In this document: one piece after another, positions 27,225-35,827 of the stretch
Numbering within the stretch: the stretch's first letter is position 1
Layout: every line of letters begins with the position of its first letter
NCBI RefSeq assembly: GCF_003664255.1
Contig: NZ_RCCV01000003.1
Span: forward strand, 558,001-622,000
Direction of reading: 5' to 3'
Length of the DNA stretch: 64,000 nt
From: Micromonospora sp. M71_S20
Lineage (GTDB): Bacteria > Actinomycetota > Actinomycetes > Mycobacteriales > Micromonosporaceae
Position numbers and translations under genes: made by a program
Notes under the pieces: model-generated
The model's database searches: none
Seen by the model: the letters and a program-made list of their open reading frames with translations, nothing else
What the model was told of the DNA's origin: nothing

Positions 27225-28673
27225 ATGGGCGTGACACGCCGCGCGAAGATCGTCTGCACTCTTGGTCCTGCCACCTCGTCGCCGGAGCGCATCCGGGGCC
27301 TCGTCGAGGCCGGCATGAACGTGGCGAGACTCAATTTCAGCCACGGCAGCCACGAGGATCACGAGGCGGTGTACCGGCTGGTCCGCGAGGCCGCGGAAGC
27401 GGCCGGCCGGCCGGTGGCCGTGCTCGCCGACCTCCAGGGCCCGAAGATCCGGCTCGGCCGGTTCGCCGACGGCCCGCACGAGTGGCGCACCGGCGACTCG
27501 GTCGTCATCACCGGTGACGACGTCCTCGGCACCAAGGAGCGGGTCTCCTGCACCTACCGCAAGCTTCCGCAGGAGGTTAAGCCCGGCGACCGGCTGCTGA
27601 TCGACGACGGCCGGGTCGCCGTCGAGGTCACCGACGTCACCGGCAACGACATCCGCTGCCTGGTCACCGAGGGCGGCCCGGTCTCCAACAACAAGGGCGT
27701 CTCGCTGCCGAACGTGGCGGTCAGCGTGCCGGCGATGTCCGAGAAGGACGCCGAGGACCTGCGCTTCGCCCTCGGCCTGGGCGTCGACCTGATCGCGCTC
27801 TCCTTCGTCCGCTCGGCGGACGACATCAAGCTGGTGCACGGCATCATGACCGAGGAGGGCGTGCACCGCCCCGTACTGGCCAAGGTGGAGAAGCCCGAGG
27901 CGGTCGACTGCCTGGAGCAGATCGTGCTGGCCTTCGACGGCGTCATGGTCGCCCGCGGCGACCTCGGCGTCGAGCTGCCGCTGGACCAGGTGCCGCTGGT
28001 GCAGAAGCGTGCCGTGCAGCTCTGCCGGGAGAACGCCAAGCCGGTCATCGTGGCCACCCAGATGCTCGACTCCATGATCGAGAACTCCCGGCCGACCCGC
28101 GCCGAGGCCTCCGACGTGGCCAACGCCGTGCTCGACGGCGCGGACGCGGTGATGCTCTCCGGCGAGACCAGCGTCGGCAAGTACCCGGTGCTCACCGTCA
28201 GCACCATGGCGAAGATCGTCACCACCACCGAGTCCGGCTCGATCGGCGTGCCGCGCCTGCAGCACGACCCCCGTACGCACGGTGGCGCGCTCACCGTTGC
28301 CGCCTCCTCGATCGCCCGGGCCATCGGCGCCAAGGCCCTGGTCGCCTTCTCGCAGACCGGCGACACCGTGCGGCGGCTGTCCCGGCTGCACTGCGACCTG
28401 CCGCTGCTCGCCTTCACCCCGGTGCCCGAGGTGCGCAACCAGCTCGCCCTCTCCTGGGGCGTGGAGACGTTCCTGATGCCGTTCGTCGAGCACACCGACG
28501 ACATGTTCCGCCAGGTCGACCAGGCGCTGCTCGGCCTCGACCGGGCCAACCCCGGCGACTACGTGGTGATCGTCGCCGGCAGCCCGCCCGGCACCCCCGG
28601 CTCGACCAACACGCTGCGCGTACACCAGCTCGGGTCGCTGGTCGACGCGGCGTCGGCGCGGGCCTTGCAGTGA
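27225..28673 (+). CDS. pyk: Pyruvate kinase
   Basis: Pyruvate kinase makes pyruvate and ATP from phosphoenolpyruvate at the end of glycolysis. The 482-residue protein starts at ATG 27225, 11 nt after GGAGGAGAG, with MGVTRRAKIVCTLGPATSSP. The active-site helix signature LAKVEKPEAVD (with VARGDLGVELP close by), ATQMLDSMIENSRPTRAEAS and DAVMLSGETSVGKYP are intact, and the C-terminal domain ends with VAGSPPGTPGSTN, an effector-loop pattern. Its stop overlaps the thioesterase start (GTGA). Confidence 0.97.
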   Translation: MGVTRRAKIVCTLGPATSSPERIRGLVEAGMNVARLNFSHGSHEDHEAVYRLVREAAEAAGRPVAVLADLQGPKIRLGRFADGPHEWRTGDSVVITGDDVLGTKERVSCTYRKLPQEVKPGDRLLIDDGRVAVEVTDVTGNDIRCLVTEGGPVSNNKGVSLPNVAVSVPAMSEKDAEDLRFALGLGVDLIALSFVRSADDIKLVHGIMTEEGVHRPVLAKVEKPEAVDCLEQIVLAFDGVMVARGDLGVELPLDQVPLVQKRAVQLCRENAKPVIVATQMLDSMIENSRPTRAEASDVANAVLDGADAVMLSGETSVGKYPVLTVSTMAKIVTTTESGSIGVPRLQHDPRTHGGALTVAASSIARAIGAKALVAFSQTGDTVRRLSRLHCDLPLLAFTPVPEVRNQLALSWGVETFLMPFVEHTDDMFRQVDQALLGLDRANPGDYVVIVAGSPPGTPGSTNTLRVHQLGSLVDAASARALQ

Positions 28674-29554
28674 GCGACGCGGACGTCGCGGTCGGGCAGG
28701 CCGCGGTCGACCAGCTCCTGGAGGTGCTCGACCTGGAGCACACCGGCGGGATGACCTTCCGGGGGATGAGCCCCCCGGTCGGTCCCCAGCGGGTGTACGG
28801 CGGCCAGGTCGCCGGCCAGGCGCTGGTCGCCGCCGGACGCACCGTCGACCCGGCCCGCTTCGTGCACTCCCTGCACGGCTACTTCGTCCGCCCGGGCGAC
28901 CCGGCCGAGCCGATCGTGTACGAGGTGGAGAACGTCCGCGACGGCCGCTCCTTCTCGGTGCGCCGCTCGGTGGCGCTCCAGCACGACAAGCCGATCTTCT
29001 TCATGTCGGCGTCGTTCCAGCGGACGGAGGAGGGCCTGGACCACCAGGCCCCCACCCCGCCCGACGTGCCGGGCCCGGACGAGGTCCCGACGATGACCGA
29101 CCGGCTCGCCCGCTATCCGGAGCGGCTCGGCATCTGGTCGCAGATCCCGCGCCCGATCGACGTCCGCTACGTCGGCGAACCCGGCTGGGTACGCCCCGGC
29201 GACCGGCCCCCCGACCCCCACCAGCGGGTCTGGATGCGCATCGACGGCAGGCTGCCCGACGATCCGCTGCTGCACGCCTGCGCGCTGGCCTACGCCTCCG
29301 ACCTGACGCTGCTGGACTCGGTGCTCTCGGTCCACGGCGAGGTCTGGGGCCCGGGCGGCGTCGTCGGTGCCAGCCTGGACCACGCGCTCTGGTTCCACCG
29401 GCCGTTCCGCGCCGACGACTGGTTCCTCTACGACTGTTGGAGCCCGTCGGCCTCCGGCGCCCGGGGGCTCGCCACCGGCCGCATGTTCACCACCGACGGG
29501 CGGCACATCGCCAGCGTCGTGCAGGAAGGGCTGCTGCGCCGCGTCGGCGACTGA
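28670..29554 (+). CDS. tesB: Acyl-CoA thioesterase II
   Basis: The 294-residue product is a double hot-dog TesB thioesterase that hydrolyses acyl-CoA to free acid and CoA. GGQVAGQALVAAGRTV and VHSLHGYFVRPGD in the first domain, and the catalytic Asp region YASDLTLLDS with ASLDHALWFHRPFRADDW in the second, follow the family. Translation is coupled to pyk by a GTGA overlap, which is regular in actinobacteria although the metabolic link is loose. Confidence 0.9.
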   Translation: MSDADVAVGQAAVDQLLEVLDLEHTGGMTFRGMSPPVGPQRVYGGQVAGQALVAAGRTVDPARFVHSLHGYFVRPGDPAEPIVYEVENVRDGRSFSVRRSVALQHDKPIFFMSASFQRTEEGLDHQAPTPPDVPGPDEVPTMTDRLARYPERLGIWSQIPRPIDVRYVGEPGWVRPGDRPPDPHQRVWMRIDGRLPDDPLLHACALAYASDLTLLDSVLSVHGEVWGPGGVVGASLDHALWFHRPFRADDWFLYDCWSPSASGARGLATGRMFTTDGRHIASVVQEGLLRRVGD

Positions 29555-29634
29555 CCTCGGCGGTACATCGCCACCGGCCGATCGGCCGAGGGGTGATCGT
29601 CCGGGCGGGGCGGCCAGGCGACTAACCTTGCCGC

Positions 29635-30105
29635 ATGCGCCTCTCCGCCCGGGTCGACTACGCCCTCCGCGCGGTCGCCGAGCTCGCCTCGGTGACCGGT
29701 GACGCCGGGCCCGGGCGAAGCCGGCCCGTGACCGCCGACCAGATCGCCCGCGCCCAGGAGATCCCGCCGAAGTTCCTGGAGAGCATCCTGCTGCAACTGC
29801 GCCGGGGCGGCATCGTGCAGGCCCAGCGCGGCCCGGAGGGCGGCTACTGGCTGGCCCGGCCGGCGGGGGAGATCTCGCTGGCCGAGGTGATCCGGGTGAT
29901 CGACGGCCCGCTCGCGCACGTACGCGGGCAGCGGCCCGAGGAGCTCGGCTACCACGGGGCGGCCCGGGCCCTCCAGGAGGTGTGGATCGCCCTGCGGGCC
30001 AGCGAGCGCGAGATCCTGGAACTGGTCACCGTCGCCGACGTGGCCGGTGGCACTCTGCCGGGCCGGGTCGTCGAGCTGGCCGCCGACCCCCGCGCCTGGA
30101 CCTGA
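29635..30105 (+). CDS. Rrf2 family transcriptional regulator (no Fe-S cysteines)
   Basis: The 156-residue protein has the Rrf2 winged helix: MRLSARVDYALRAVAELASV, then ADQIARAQEIPPKFLESILL and QLRRGGIVQAQRGPEGGYWL. The three-cysteine Fe-S segment of IscR/NsrR is absent; there is no cysteine in the whole protein. That places it with CymR-type members, which often govern sulfur metabolism, fitting the TauE/SafE transporter downstream. TAACCT lies 6 nt before the ATG, indicating a leaderless mRNA. Confidence 0.85.
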   Translation: MRLSARVDYALRAVAELASVTGDAGPGRSRPVTADQIARAQEIPPKFLESILLQLRRGGIVQAQRGPEGGYWLARPAGEISLAEVIRVIDGPLAHVRGQRPEELGYHGAARALQEVWIALRASEREILELVTVADVAGGTLPGRVVELAADPRAWT

Positions 30106-30180
30106 CCCGCCCCCGGTCCCGCAGCCCTCGTTCCCGGCTCCGACACGCGCTCGTCGCCGCCCCGCCCGGCGAGGGGGCGC

Positions 30181-30285
30181 ATGACTTCGCTGATGCGTTC
30201 CTCCGACAGGTGCCGCCGCTGCCACGCCACCGGCTGGCGGCGGCCGGTCGGCGTCTGTCGTCTCACTGACCGGTTGAAGGCTTGA
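30181..30285 (+). CDS. Putative Cys-containing leader peptide of the TauE/SafE gene
   Basis: A 34-codon frame, ATG 30181 to TGA 30283-30285, is preceded by GAGGGGG. It is rich in Arg and has three Cys codons, two in the motif CRRCH and one in VGVCRL. It ends 4 nt before a 6-bp GC hairpin and 68 nt before the transporter start. Polycysteine leader ORFs acting as attenuators of sulfur genes are established in mycobacteria; this assignment is by analogy. It may instead be an unrelated small protein or non-coding. Confidence 0.45.
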   Translation: MTSLMRSSDRCRRCHATGWRRPVGVCRLTDRLKA

Positions 30286-30289
30286 CCGG

Positions 30290-30323
30290 GGCACGCCCCG
30301 TGCCGCATTGTCGACCAAGTCGA
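30290..30323. promoter_or_regulatory. Hairpin and TCGAC-CAA-GTCGA palindrome before the transporter
   Basis: GGCACG/CGTGCC with a CCC loop (30290-30304) follows the leader stop directly and could be an attenuator. TCGAC-CAA-GTCGA (30311-30323) is a perfect 5-bp dyad 30 bp before the transporter GTG and a candidate Rrf2 operator. Confidence 0.4.
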
Positions 30324-30353
30324 TAGGAGATACCGAAAAGTCAGGGGGCGCTC

Positions 30354-31379
30354 GTGCGCAAGCTGCTGGTCCTCGCGCTGGTCGGGCTCGCCGCGCAACT
30401 CGTCGACGGCGCGCTCGGCATGGCGTACGGGCTGACCTCCTCCACGTTGCTGCTGCTCGTCGGGGTGGCGCCGGCCGCCGCGTCGGCGTCGGTGCACCTG
30501 GCCGAGATTGGCACCACGCTCGCCGCCGGGGTGGCGCACTGGCGGTTCGGCAACGTCGACTGGCGGGTGGTCGGCCGGATCGCCCTCCCCGGCGCCGTCG
30601 GCGCGTTCGCCGGGGCGACCTTCCTCAGCTCGATCTCCACCGAGTCGGCCGCCCCGTGGATGGCCGGCATCCTGTTCGCCCTCGGCGCGTACCTGCTGGT
30701 GCGCTTCTCCCGGCCGCTGCGGACCGATCGGCGCGGCGGCCGGCTGCGGGGCCGCTTCCTCGGCCCGCTCGGCCTGGTCGCCGGCTTCGTCGACGCCACC
30801 GGCGGCGGCGGATGGGGCCCGGTGGCCACGCCGGCCCTGCTGGTCAGCGGGCGGATGGAGCCGCGCAAGGTGATCGGCTCGGTGGACACGTCCGAGTTCG
30901 TGGTCGCCGGCGCCGCCAGCCTCGGCTTCCTGATCGGCCTCGGCTCCGAGGGCTTCCTGCTGCCCATGGTGGCCGCGCTGCTCGTCGGCGGCCTGATCGC
31001 CGCGCCGATCGCGGCCTGGCTGGTGCGCATCGTCCCCGCCCAACTGCTCGGCGCGGCGATCGGCGGCGTGATCGTGCTGACCAACGCCCGCACGCTGATG
31101 CGCTCGGCCGACCTCGGCGGCCCGGCCCGGCCCGCCGTCTACGTCCTGCTGGCCGTCGCCTGGGCCGCCGCCCTCGCACTGGCCGTCCGGGCGCTGCTGC
31201 GCACCCGCCGTCAGCGGGCCGTCGCCGCGGCCGCCCTCGCGGCCGGCACCCCGACCGACGCCGGATCGGCGGCGACCGACCTGCCCGCAGTCCCCGGCGC
31301 GGCCGAGCCGCTGCCGCGCTTCCCGGAACCCGCGGTCACGCCCCAGCCGGCGACCGCCGGCGCCCCCGACCGCCGCTGA
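30354..31379 (+). CDS. TauE/SafE (TSUP) family membrane transporter
   Basis: The 341-residue protein has about eight membrane helices in the two-half arrangement of TSUP proteins, which move sulfite, sulfoacetate, taurine-derived or other organic anions. The internal repeat is visible: DGALGMAYGLTSSTLLLLVG in the first half and FVDATGGGGWGPVATPALLV in the second. A soluble Ala/Pro-rich tail of about 60 residues follows the last helix. The GTG start has AGGGGG upstream. Rrf2 neighbour and Cys leader suggest a sulfur compound as cargo. Confidence 0.82.
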   Translation: MRKLLVLALVGLAAQLVDGALGMAYGLTSSTLLLLVGVAPAAASASVHLAEIGTTLAAGVAHWRFGNVDWRVVGRIALPGAVGAFAGATFLSSISTESAAPWMAGILFALGAYLLVRFSRPLRTDRRGGRLRGRFLGPLGLVAGFVDATGGGGWGPVATPALLVSGRMEPRKVIGSVDTSEFVVAGAASLGFLIGLGSEGFLLPMVAALLVGGLIAAPIAAWLVRIVPAQLLGAAIGGVIVLTNARTLMRSADLGGPARPAVYVLLAVAWAAALALAVRALLRTRRQRAVAAAALAAGTPTDAGSAATDLPAVPGAAEPLPRFPEPAVTPQPATAGAPDRR

Positions 31380-31390
31380 ACCGCCCACGG

Positions 31391-31446
31391 CGGAGATCTT
31401 GGTAGGAAAGTGCCCCCGGAGGGGCCGTTTCCGACCAAGATCTCCG
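31391..31446. repeat. 56-bp interrupted palindrome between convergent genes
   Basis: CGGAGATCTTGGT (31391-31403) pairs with ACCAAGATCTCCG (31434-31446), and inside it GGAAA/TTTCC and GCCCC/GGGGC continue the stem with a few mismatches. It lies just after the TauE/SafE stop, facing the decarboxylase gene. This is a second sequence family among the long palindromes in the window. Confidence 0.8.
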
Positions 31447-31556
31447 GCGCCTGCACCGCTTGCGGCGACCGCATCGTGGACGGCGCGTCCTACGGCGGGT
31501 GGCGGCGTCCTGCCGGGCACCCGCTACTCGGCGGGACCGCCCGGTGGGTCGGGTCG

Positions 31557-32990
31557 TCAGCGGGGGAGGAGGGCGGTCGCGGCGTCGGCGAGGAGGGTCC
31601 ACGCCTCGTCGACGTGGACCTCGGTGGTCTGCGGGGAGCCGACGGCCAGGCGCAGCGTGTAGCGGCCGTTGACCCGGGTGTGCGTCAGGTGCACCCGGCC
31701 GGTGGCGTTGACCCGGGCCAGCAGCTCCGCGTTGACCTCGTCGTCCGCCGCCAGCCGGAAGCACACCAGCGAGTACGGGTGCGCCCCCACCAGCGCGAAC
31801 CGGTCGTCGGCGCGGACCCGGTCGGCGAACCGGGCGGCGAGCGCCACGCCGGAGCGGATGTGCGCGCGCAGCCCCTCGGCGCCGTACCAGCGCAGCACGA
31901 ACCAGAGCTTCAACGCCCGGAACCGGCGGCCCAGCGGCACCTGCCAGTCCCGGTAGTCGATCACCGCGCCGGACTCGGTGGCGGCGTTGCGCAGGTACTC
32001 CGGCAGCACGCTCAGCGCCTCGATCAGCTCCGCCGTGTCGGCCACCCAGAACGCGTCGCAGTCGAAGCCGGTGAGCAGCCACTTGTGCGGGTCGAAGCAG
32101 TACGAGTCGGCATACTCCAGGCCGACGTGCCCGAACCGCAGCTCCGGGCAGACCGCCGCCGCCCCCGCGTACGCGGCGTCGACGTGCAGGAAGACGCCGT
32201 ACTCGGCGCAGATCGCGCCGATCTCCGGCAGCGGGTCGATCGCGGTCGTGGAGGTGGTGCCGACGGTGGCCACCACGATCGCCGGGACGACGCCGGCCGC
32301 CACGTCCGCCTTGATGGCCGCGCGCAGCGCCGCCGGGGACATCGCCTGCGTCTCCGGGTCGACCTCGACCGGTCGTACTCCGTCGGCGCCCAGCCCGGCG
32401 ATCCGCGCGGCCTTCTCGATGGACGAGTGGCCCTGGGTCGAGGCGTAGGCGCGGTAGCGGCGGTCGACGCCGACCTCGCGCCACCGGCCGCCGCCGGCGC
32501 GGTGCAGCGCGACCAGGGTCGCCACCAGCGTCGCCGAGGACGCCGAGTCCTGGATCACCCCGCCGCCCCCGGAGCCGGAGCGGAACCGCTTCGGCAGGTC
32601 CAGCAGGTCGGCGAGCCAGTCCAGCAGCACCGTCTCCAACTCGGTGCACGCCGGCCCGGTCGCCCAGAGCATCCCCTGCACGCCCAGCCCGGCGCTGACC
32701 AGGTCGCCCAGCACGCTGGGCCCGGAGGTGTTGGCCGGGAAGTAGCCGAAGAAGCCGGGGTGCTGCCAGTGCGTCAGACCCGGCGTGATCAGGGCGTCCA
32801 GGTCGGCCAGGACCGCCTCCACCGGCTCGCCGTGCTCCGGCGGGCCGGCCGGCAGCCGGGCGGCCACCGTCCCGGGCGGGTCCTGCGAGGTCACCGGGCG
32901 CCGCTCCAGCGTCGCCCAGTAGTCGGCGATCCAGTCCACCACGGCGTGCCCGGCGCGACGGAACTCGTCCGGGGTCATGTGCTCAGCCAC
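31557..32990 (-). CDS. Aromatic-L-amino-acid decarboxylase family (PLP group II)
   Basis: The 477-residue enzyme belongs to group II PLP decarboxylases. WQHPGFFGYFPANTSGPSVL near residue 75, the GSGGGGVIQDSASSATLVA segment, HVDAAYAGAA with the PLP-pyridine Asp, and the PLP lysine in DPHKWLLTGFDCDAFWV are all present. Tyrosine, tryptophan, DOPA or phenylalanine are the usual substrates, giving the amine; sequence alone does not choose. The start is GTG at 32990, with ATG four codons later as an alternative. It stands alone, divergent from the polysaccharide lyase. Confidence 0.9.
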   Translation of the reverse strand: MAEHMTPDEFRRAGHAVVDWIADYWATLERRPVTSQDPPGTVAARLPAGPPEHGEPVEAVLADLDALITPGLTHWQHPGFFGYFPANTSGPSVLGDLVSAGLGVQGMLWATGPACTELETVLLDWLADLLDLPKRFRSGSGGGGVIQDSASSATLVATLVALHRAGGGRWREVGVDRRYRAYASTQGHSSIEKAARIAGLGADGVRPVEVDPETQAMSPAALRAAIKADVAAGVVPAIVVATVGTTSTTAIDPLPEIGAICAEYGVFLHVDAAYAGAAAVCPELRFGHVGLEYADSYCFDPHKWLLTGFDCDAFWVADTAELIEALSVLPEYLRNAATESGAVIDYRDWQVPLGRRFRALKLWFVLRWYGAEGLRAHIRSGVALAARFADRVRADDRFALVGAHPYSLVCFRLAADDEVNAELLARVNATGRVHLTHTRVNGRYTLRLAVGSPQTTEVHVDEAWTLLADAATALLPR

Positions 32991-33101
32991 GCCCTGAGTC
33001 GATCAAGAATCCGGGCCCGGGGCAAGGGAAGCGCCGGGCGTCCCGACGCGGAGGATGCCGGGGGAGGGAGGCCAGGGCGGGGGAGGAACGGATTGTCCTT
33101 A

Positions 33102-33113
33102 GAAAGCGCTTGC
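33102..33113. promoter_or_regulatory. LacI-type operator in the 346-bp gap before the pectin lyase
   Basis: GAAAGCGCTTGC contains the perfect palindrome AAGCGCTT (33104-33111), the core of operators used by LacI-family sugar repressors. The gap 32991-33336 holds no gene; between the operator and the start the sequence is a long leader with the ribosome site CGGAGGA. Confidence 0.55.
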
Positions 33114-33336
33114 CCTAGCATCGCAGGTGCGCGGAGCCATCCCTCGACGCCGCCCCGCCCCGGGACACCCACGCCGCAGCGACGGCGCCGGGGTGCCGAC
33201 ACCGGAGCGGTGGCGTCGACACCGACGCCGGATTGCGGCGTCGGACCACCGCCGCCAGCGCGGCGTGTCCTCCCGCCGGCCCGGGCAGGCCGACGGCGAC
33301 GGTTCCCGCGCGCCCGACCTCTCCGGAGGACACCCC

Positions 33337-35610
33337 ATGCCCGTCACCCACCGCCGCGTCGCGCTGCTCGCCGCGGCCGCCGCGGCCGCACTCGTCGCCG
33401 GTACGCTCCCGACCCTCACCGCCGCGGCTGCCGCCGCCGGCTGCCGCGTCGAACACCGGATCACCAACCAGTGGCCCGGCGGCTTCGGCGCCGACGTCAC
33501 CGTCACCAACCTGGGCGATCCGGTGAACGGCTGGACCCTCACCTGGTCGTACCCCGCCGGCCAGCGGGTCACCCAGGCGTGGAACGCCCTCGTCGACCAG
33601 TCCGGCGCCCAGGTGACCGCCCGCAACGTCGACCACAACGCGGTGATCGCCACCGGTGCCAGCACCACCTTCGGCTTCAACGGCTCGTGGGAGGGGAGCA
33701 ACCCGCCACCGACCGGGTTCGCCCTCAACGGCACCGCCTGCACCGGCGCCGCGCCCACCGGTGGCCCGACCACGCCACCGCCGAGCAGTCCACCGCCCAC
33801 GACCCCGCCGCCGACCAGCCCGCCGCCCACCACTCCGCCCCCGGCCGGGGCGGTGCAGATGGAGGACCTCGACCGGGGACTGGTCAGCGTCCGCTCCGGC
33901 ACCGGCAACCTGGTCTCCTGGCGGCTGCTCGGCACCGAGACCGCCGGGGTGGCCTTCAACCTCTACCGCGGCGCGACCAGGGTCAACGGCAGCCCGATCA
34001 CCGGAGCCACCAACTACCTCGACAGTGGCGCGGCAGCCGACGCGACCTACACCGTGCGCGCCGTGGTCGGCGGCGCCGAACAGGCCGCCTCCGCGGCCGC
34101 GCTCCAGTTCCCCGCCGGTCACCTCGACGTGCCGTTGCAGGTGCCGCCGGGCGCGAGCACGCCGAGCGGCGAAAGCTACACGTACTCGGCCAACGACGCC
34201 TCCGTCGGGGACCTCGACGGCGACGGCGACTACGAGTTCGTGGTCAAGTGGGAACCGTCCAACGCCAAGGACAACTCCCAGTCCGGCTACACCGGCAACG
34301 TGTACTTCGACGCGTACACCCTCGCCGGCACCCGGCTGTGGCGCGTCGACCTGGGCCGCAACATCCGCGCCGGGGCCCACTACACCCAGTTCCAGGTGTA
34401 CGACTACGACGGCGACGGCCGCGCCGAGGTGGCCATGAAGACCGCCGACGGCACCCGCTCCGGCACCGGGCAGGTGATCGGCTCCGCCACCGCCGACCAC
34501 CGCAACTCCAGCGGGTACGTCCTCGCCGGCCCCGAGTACCTGACCATGTTCGACGGCCGCACCGGCGCGGTCCTCTCCACCGTCAACTACGACCCGCCGC
34601 GGGGCACCGTCTCCTCCTGGGGCGACAACTACGGCAACCGGGTCGACCGCTTCCTCGCCGCCACCGCCTACCTCGACGGGCAGCGCCCCTCCCTGGTGAT
34701 GGCCCGCGGCTACTACACCCGGGCGGTCGTGGCGGCCTGGGACTTCCGCGACGGCACCCTGCGCAAGCGGTGGACCTTCGACTCGAACGCGTCGGGCAAC
34801 GGCGCCGCCTTCGGTCAGGGCAACCACAACCTCTCCGTCGCCGACGTCGACGCCGACGGGCGACAGGAGATCGTGTACGGATCGGCCACCATCGACGACG
34901 ACGGCCGCCTGATTTACGCCACCGGGTTCGGCCACGGCGACGCCCTGCACGTCGGCGACCTCGTCCCCGGCCGGGCCGGCCTGGAGGTCTTCACGATCCA
35001 CGAGTCCGGCAACCAGCCGGCGGCCGACCTGCACGACGCCCGCACCGGCCGGGTCGTCTGGCAGCGACCGAACAACGGGGGAGCCGAGGGCCCCGGCCGG
35101 GGCGTCGCCGCCGACATCCACGCCGGCAGCCCCGGCGCCGAGTTCTGGGGCGCCGGCACCCACATGGGCGACCTCTACAGCGCCACCGGAGCCGTCGTCG
35201 GGCGCAGGCCGTCCTCGGCGAACTTCCTCGTCTGGTGGGACGGCGACCCCGTCCGGGAACTGCTCGACGCCACCCGGATCGACAAGTACGGCACCGGCGG
35301 CGACACCCGCCTGCTGACCGCCAGCGGCGTGGCGGCGAACAACGGCACCAAGTCCAACCCGGCGCTCTCCGCCGACCTGTTCGGCGACTGGCGCGAGGAG
35401 GTCGTCTGGCGCACCAGCGACAGCCGGGCCCTGCGGATCTACAGCACGCCCACGCCCACCGGCAGCCGGATCCACACGCTCATGCACGACCCGCAGTACC
35501 GGGTCGCGGTCGCCTGGCAGAACACCGCCTACAACCAGCCCCCGCACCCGGGCTTCTTCATCGGCGACGGCATGGCCGCCCCGCCCACGCCCAACATCTA
35601 CCTGCGCTGA
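33337..35610 (+). CDS. Secreted CBM2-linked rhamnogalacturonan lyase (PL11)
   Basis: The 757-residue protein is exported by a signal peptide ending near residue 33 (TAAAAAAG). Residues about 34-135 are a family 2 carbohydrate-binding module with the framing cysteines (GCRVEHRITNQWPGGFGADV to GTACTG). A Thr/Pro linker leads to the catalytic part from about 170, which starts MEDLDRGLVSVRSG and carries DLDGDGDYEFVVKWEPSNAKDN, YDYDGDGRAEVAMKTADGT and GDWREEVVWR, the calcium-binding propeller of YesW-like PL11 lyases. It cuts the rhamnogalacturonan I backbone of pectin. The LacI-type operator upstream suggests induction by plant sugars. Confidence 0.92.
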   Translation: MPVTHRRVALLAAAAAAALVAGTLPTLTAAAAAAGCRVEHRITNQWPGGFGADVTVTNLGDPVNGWTLTWSYPAGQRVTQAWNALVDQSGAQVTARNVDHNAVIATGASTTFGFNGSWEGSNPPPTGFALNGTACTGAAPTGGPTTPPPSSPPPTTPPPTSPPPTTPPPAGAVQMEDLDRGLVSVRSGTGNLVSWRLLGTETAGVAFNLYRGATRVNGSPITGATNYLDSGAAADATYTVRAVVGGAEQAASAAALQFPAGHLDVPLQVPPGASTPSGESYTYSANDASVGDLDGDGDYEFVVKWEPSNAKDNSQSGYTGNVYFDAYTLAGTRLWRVDLGRNIRAGAHYTQFQVYDYDGDGRAEVAMKTADGTRSGTGQVIGSATADHRNSSGYVLAGPEYLTMFDGRTGAVLSTVNYDPPRGTVSSWGDNYGNRVDRFLAATAYLDGQRPSLVMARGYYTRAVVAAWDFRDGTLRKRWTFDSNASGNGAAFGQGNHNLSVADVDADGRQEIVYGSATIDDDGRLIYATGFGHGDALHVGDLVPGRAGLEVFTIHESGNQPAADLHDARTGRVVWQRPNNGGAEGPGRGVAADIHAGSPGAEFWGAGTHMGDLYSATGAVVGRRPSSANFLVWWDGDPVRELLDATRIDKYGTGGDTRLLTASGVAANNGTKSNPALSADLFGDWREEVVWRTSDSRALRIYSTPTPTGSRIHTLMHDPQYRVAVAWQNTAYNQPPHPGFFIGDGMAAPPTPNIYLR

Positions 35611-35669
35611 CAGTGAGGCCGGCGACGGCGCCTCGTGGCGCTCCGCCGGCCGGTCACGGGGGTGAAACA

Positions 35670-35716
35670 GGCACCGGGCCGCAGCCGCGGAATCCGCACA
35701 GCTCCGGCCCGGTGCC
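35670..35716. terminator. 11-bp hairpin between convergent genes
   Basis: GGCACCGGGCC and GGCCCGGTGCC are exact inverted copies with a 25-nt loop in the 217-bp gap between the lyase and the oxidoreductase gene. No gene is seen in this gap. Confidence 0.6.
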
Positions 35717-35827
35717 CCACACCGCGGCATCCCCGACCCGTCCCGACCGGGAATGCCGTACCACCACCGAGGACAAAACTAGGCGCGCCACGCGTCGCCC
35801 CGGTGACGCCGACGTGAAGATCGTGTT

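Noticed and set aside
25584..28625. A 1013-codon minus-strand open frame spanning the pyk region
   Set aside because: It covers pyk antisense and switches through unrelated genes; composition is that of a shadow frame.
31410..33336. Plus-strand open frame antisense to the PLP decarboxylase leading into the lyase
   Set aside because: The decarboxylase on the other strand has full motifs and length; the plus-strand translation has none and lacks a credible start.
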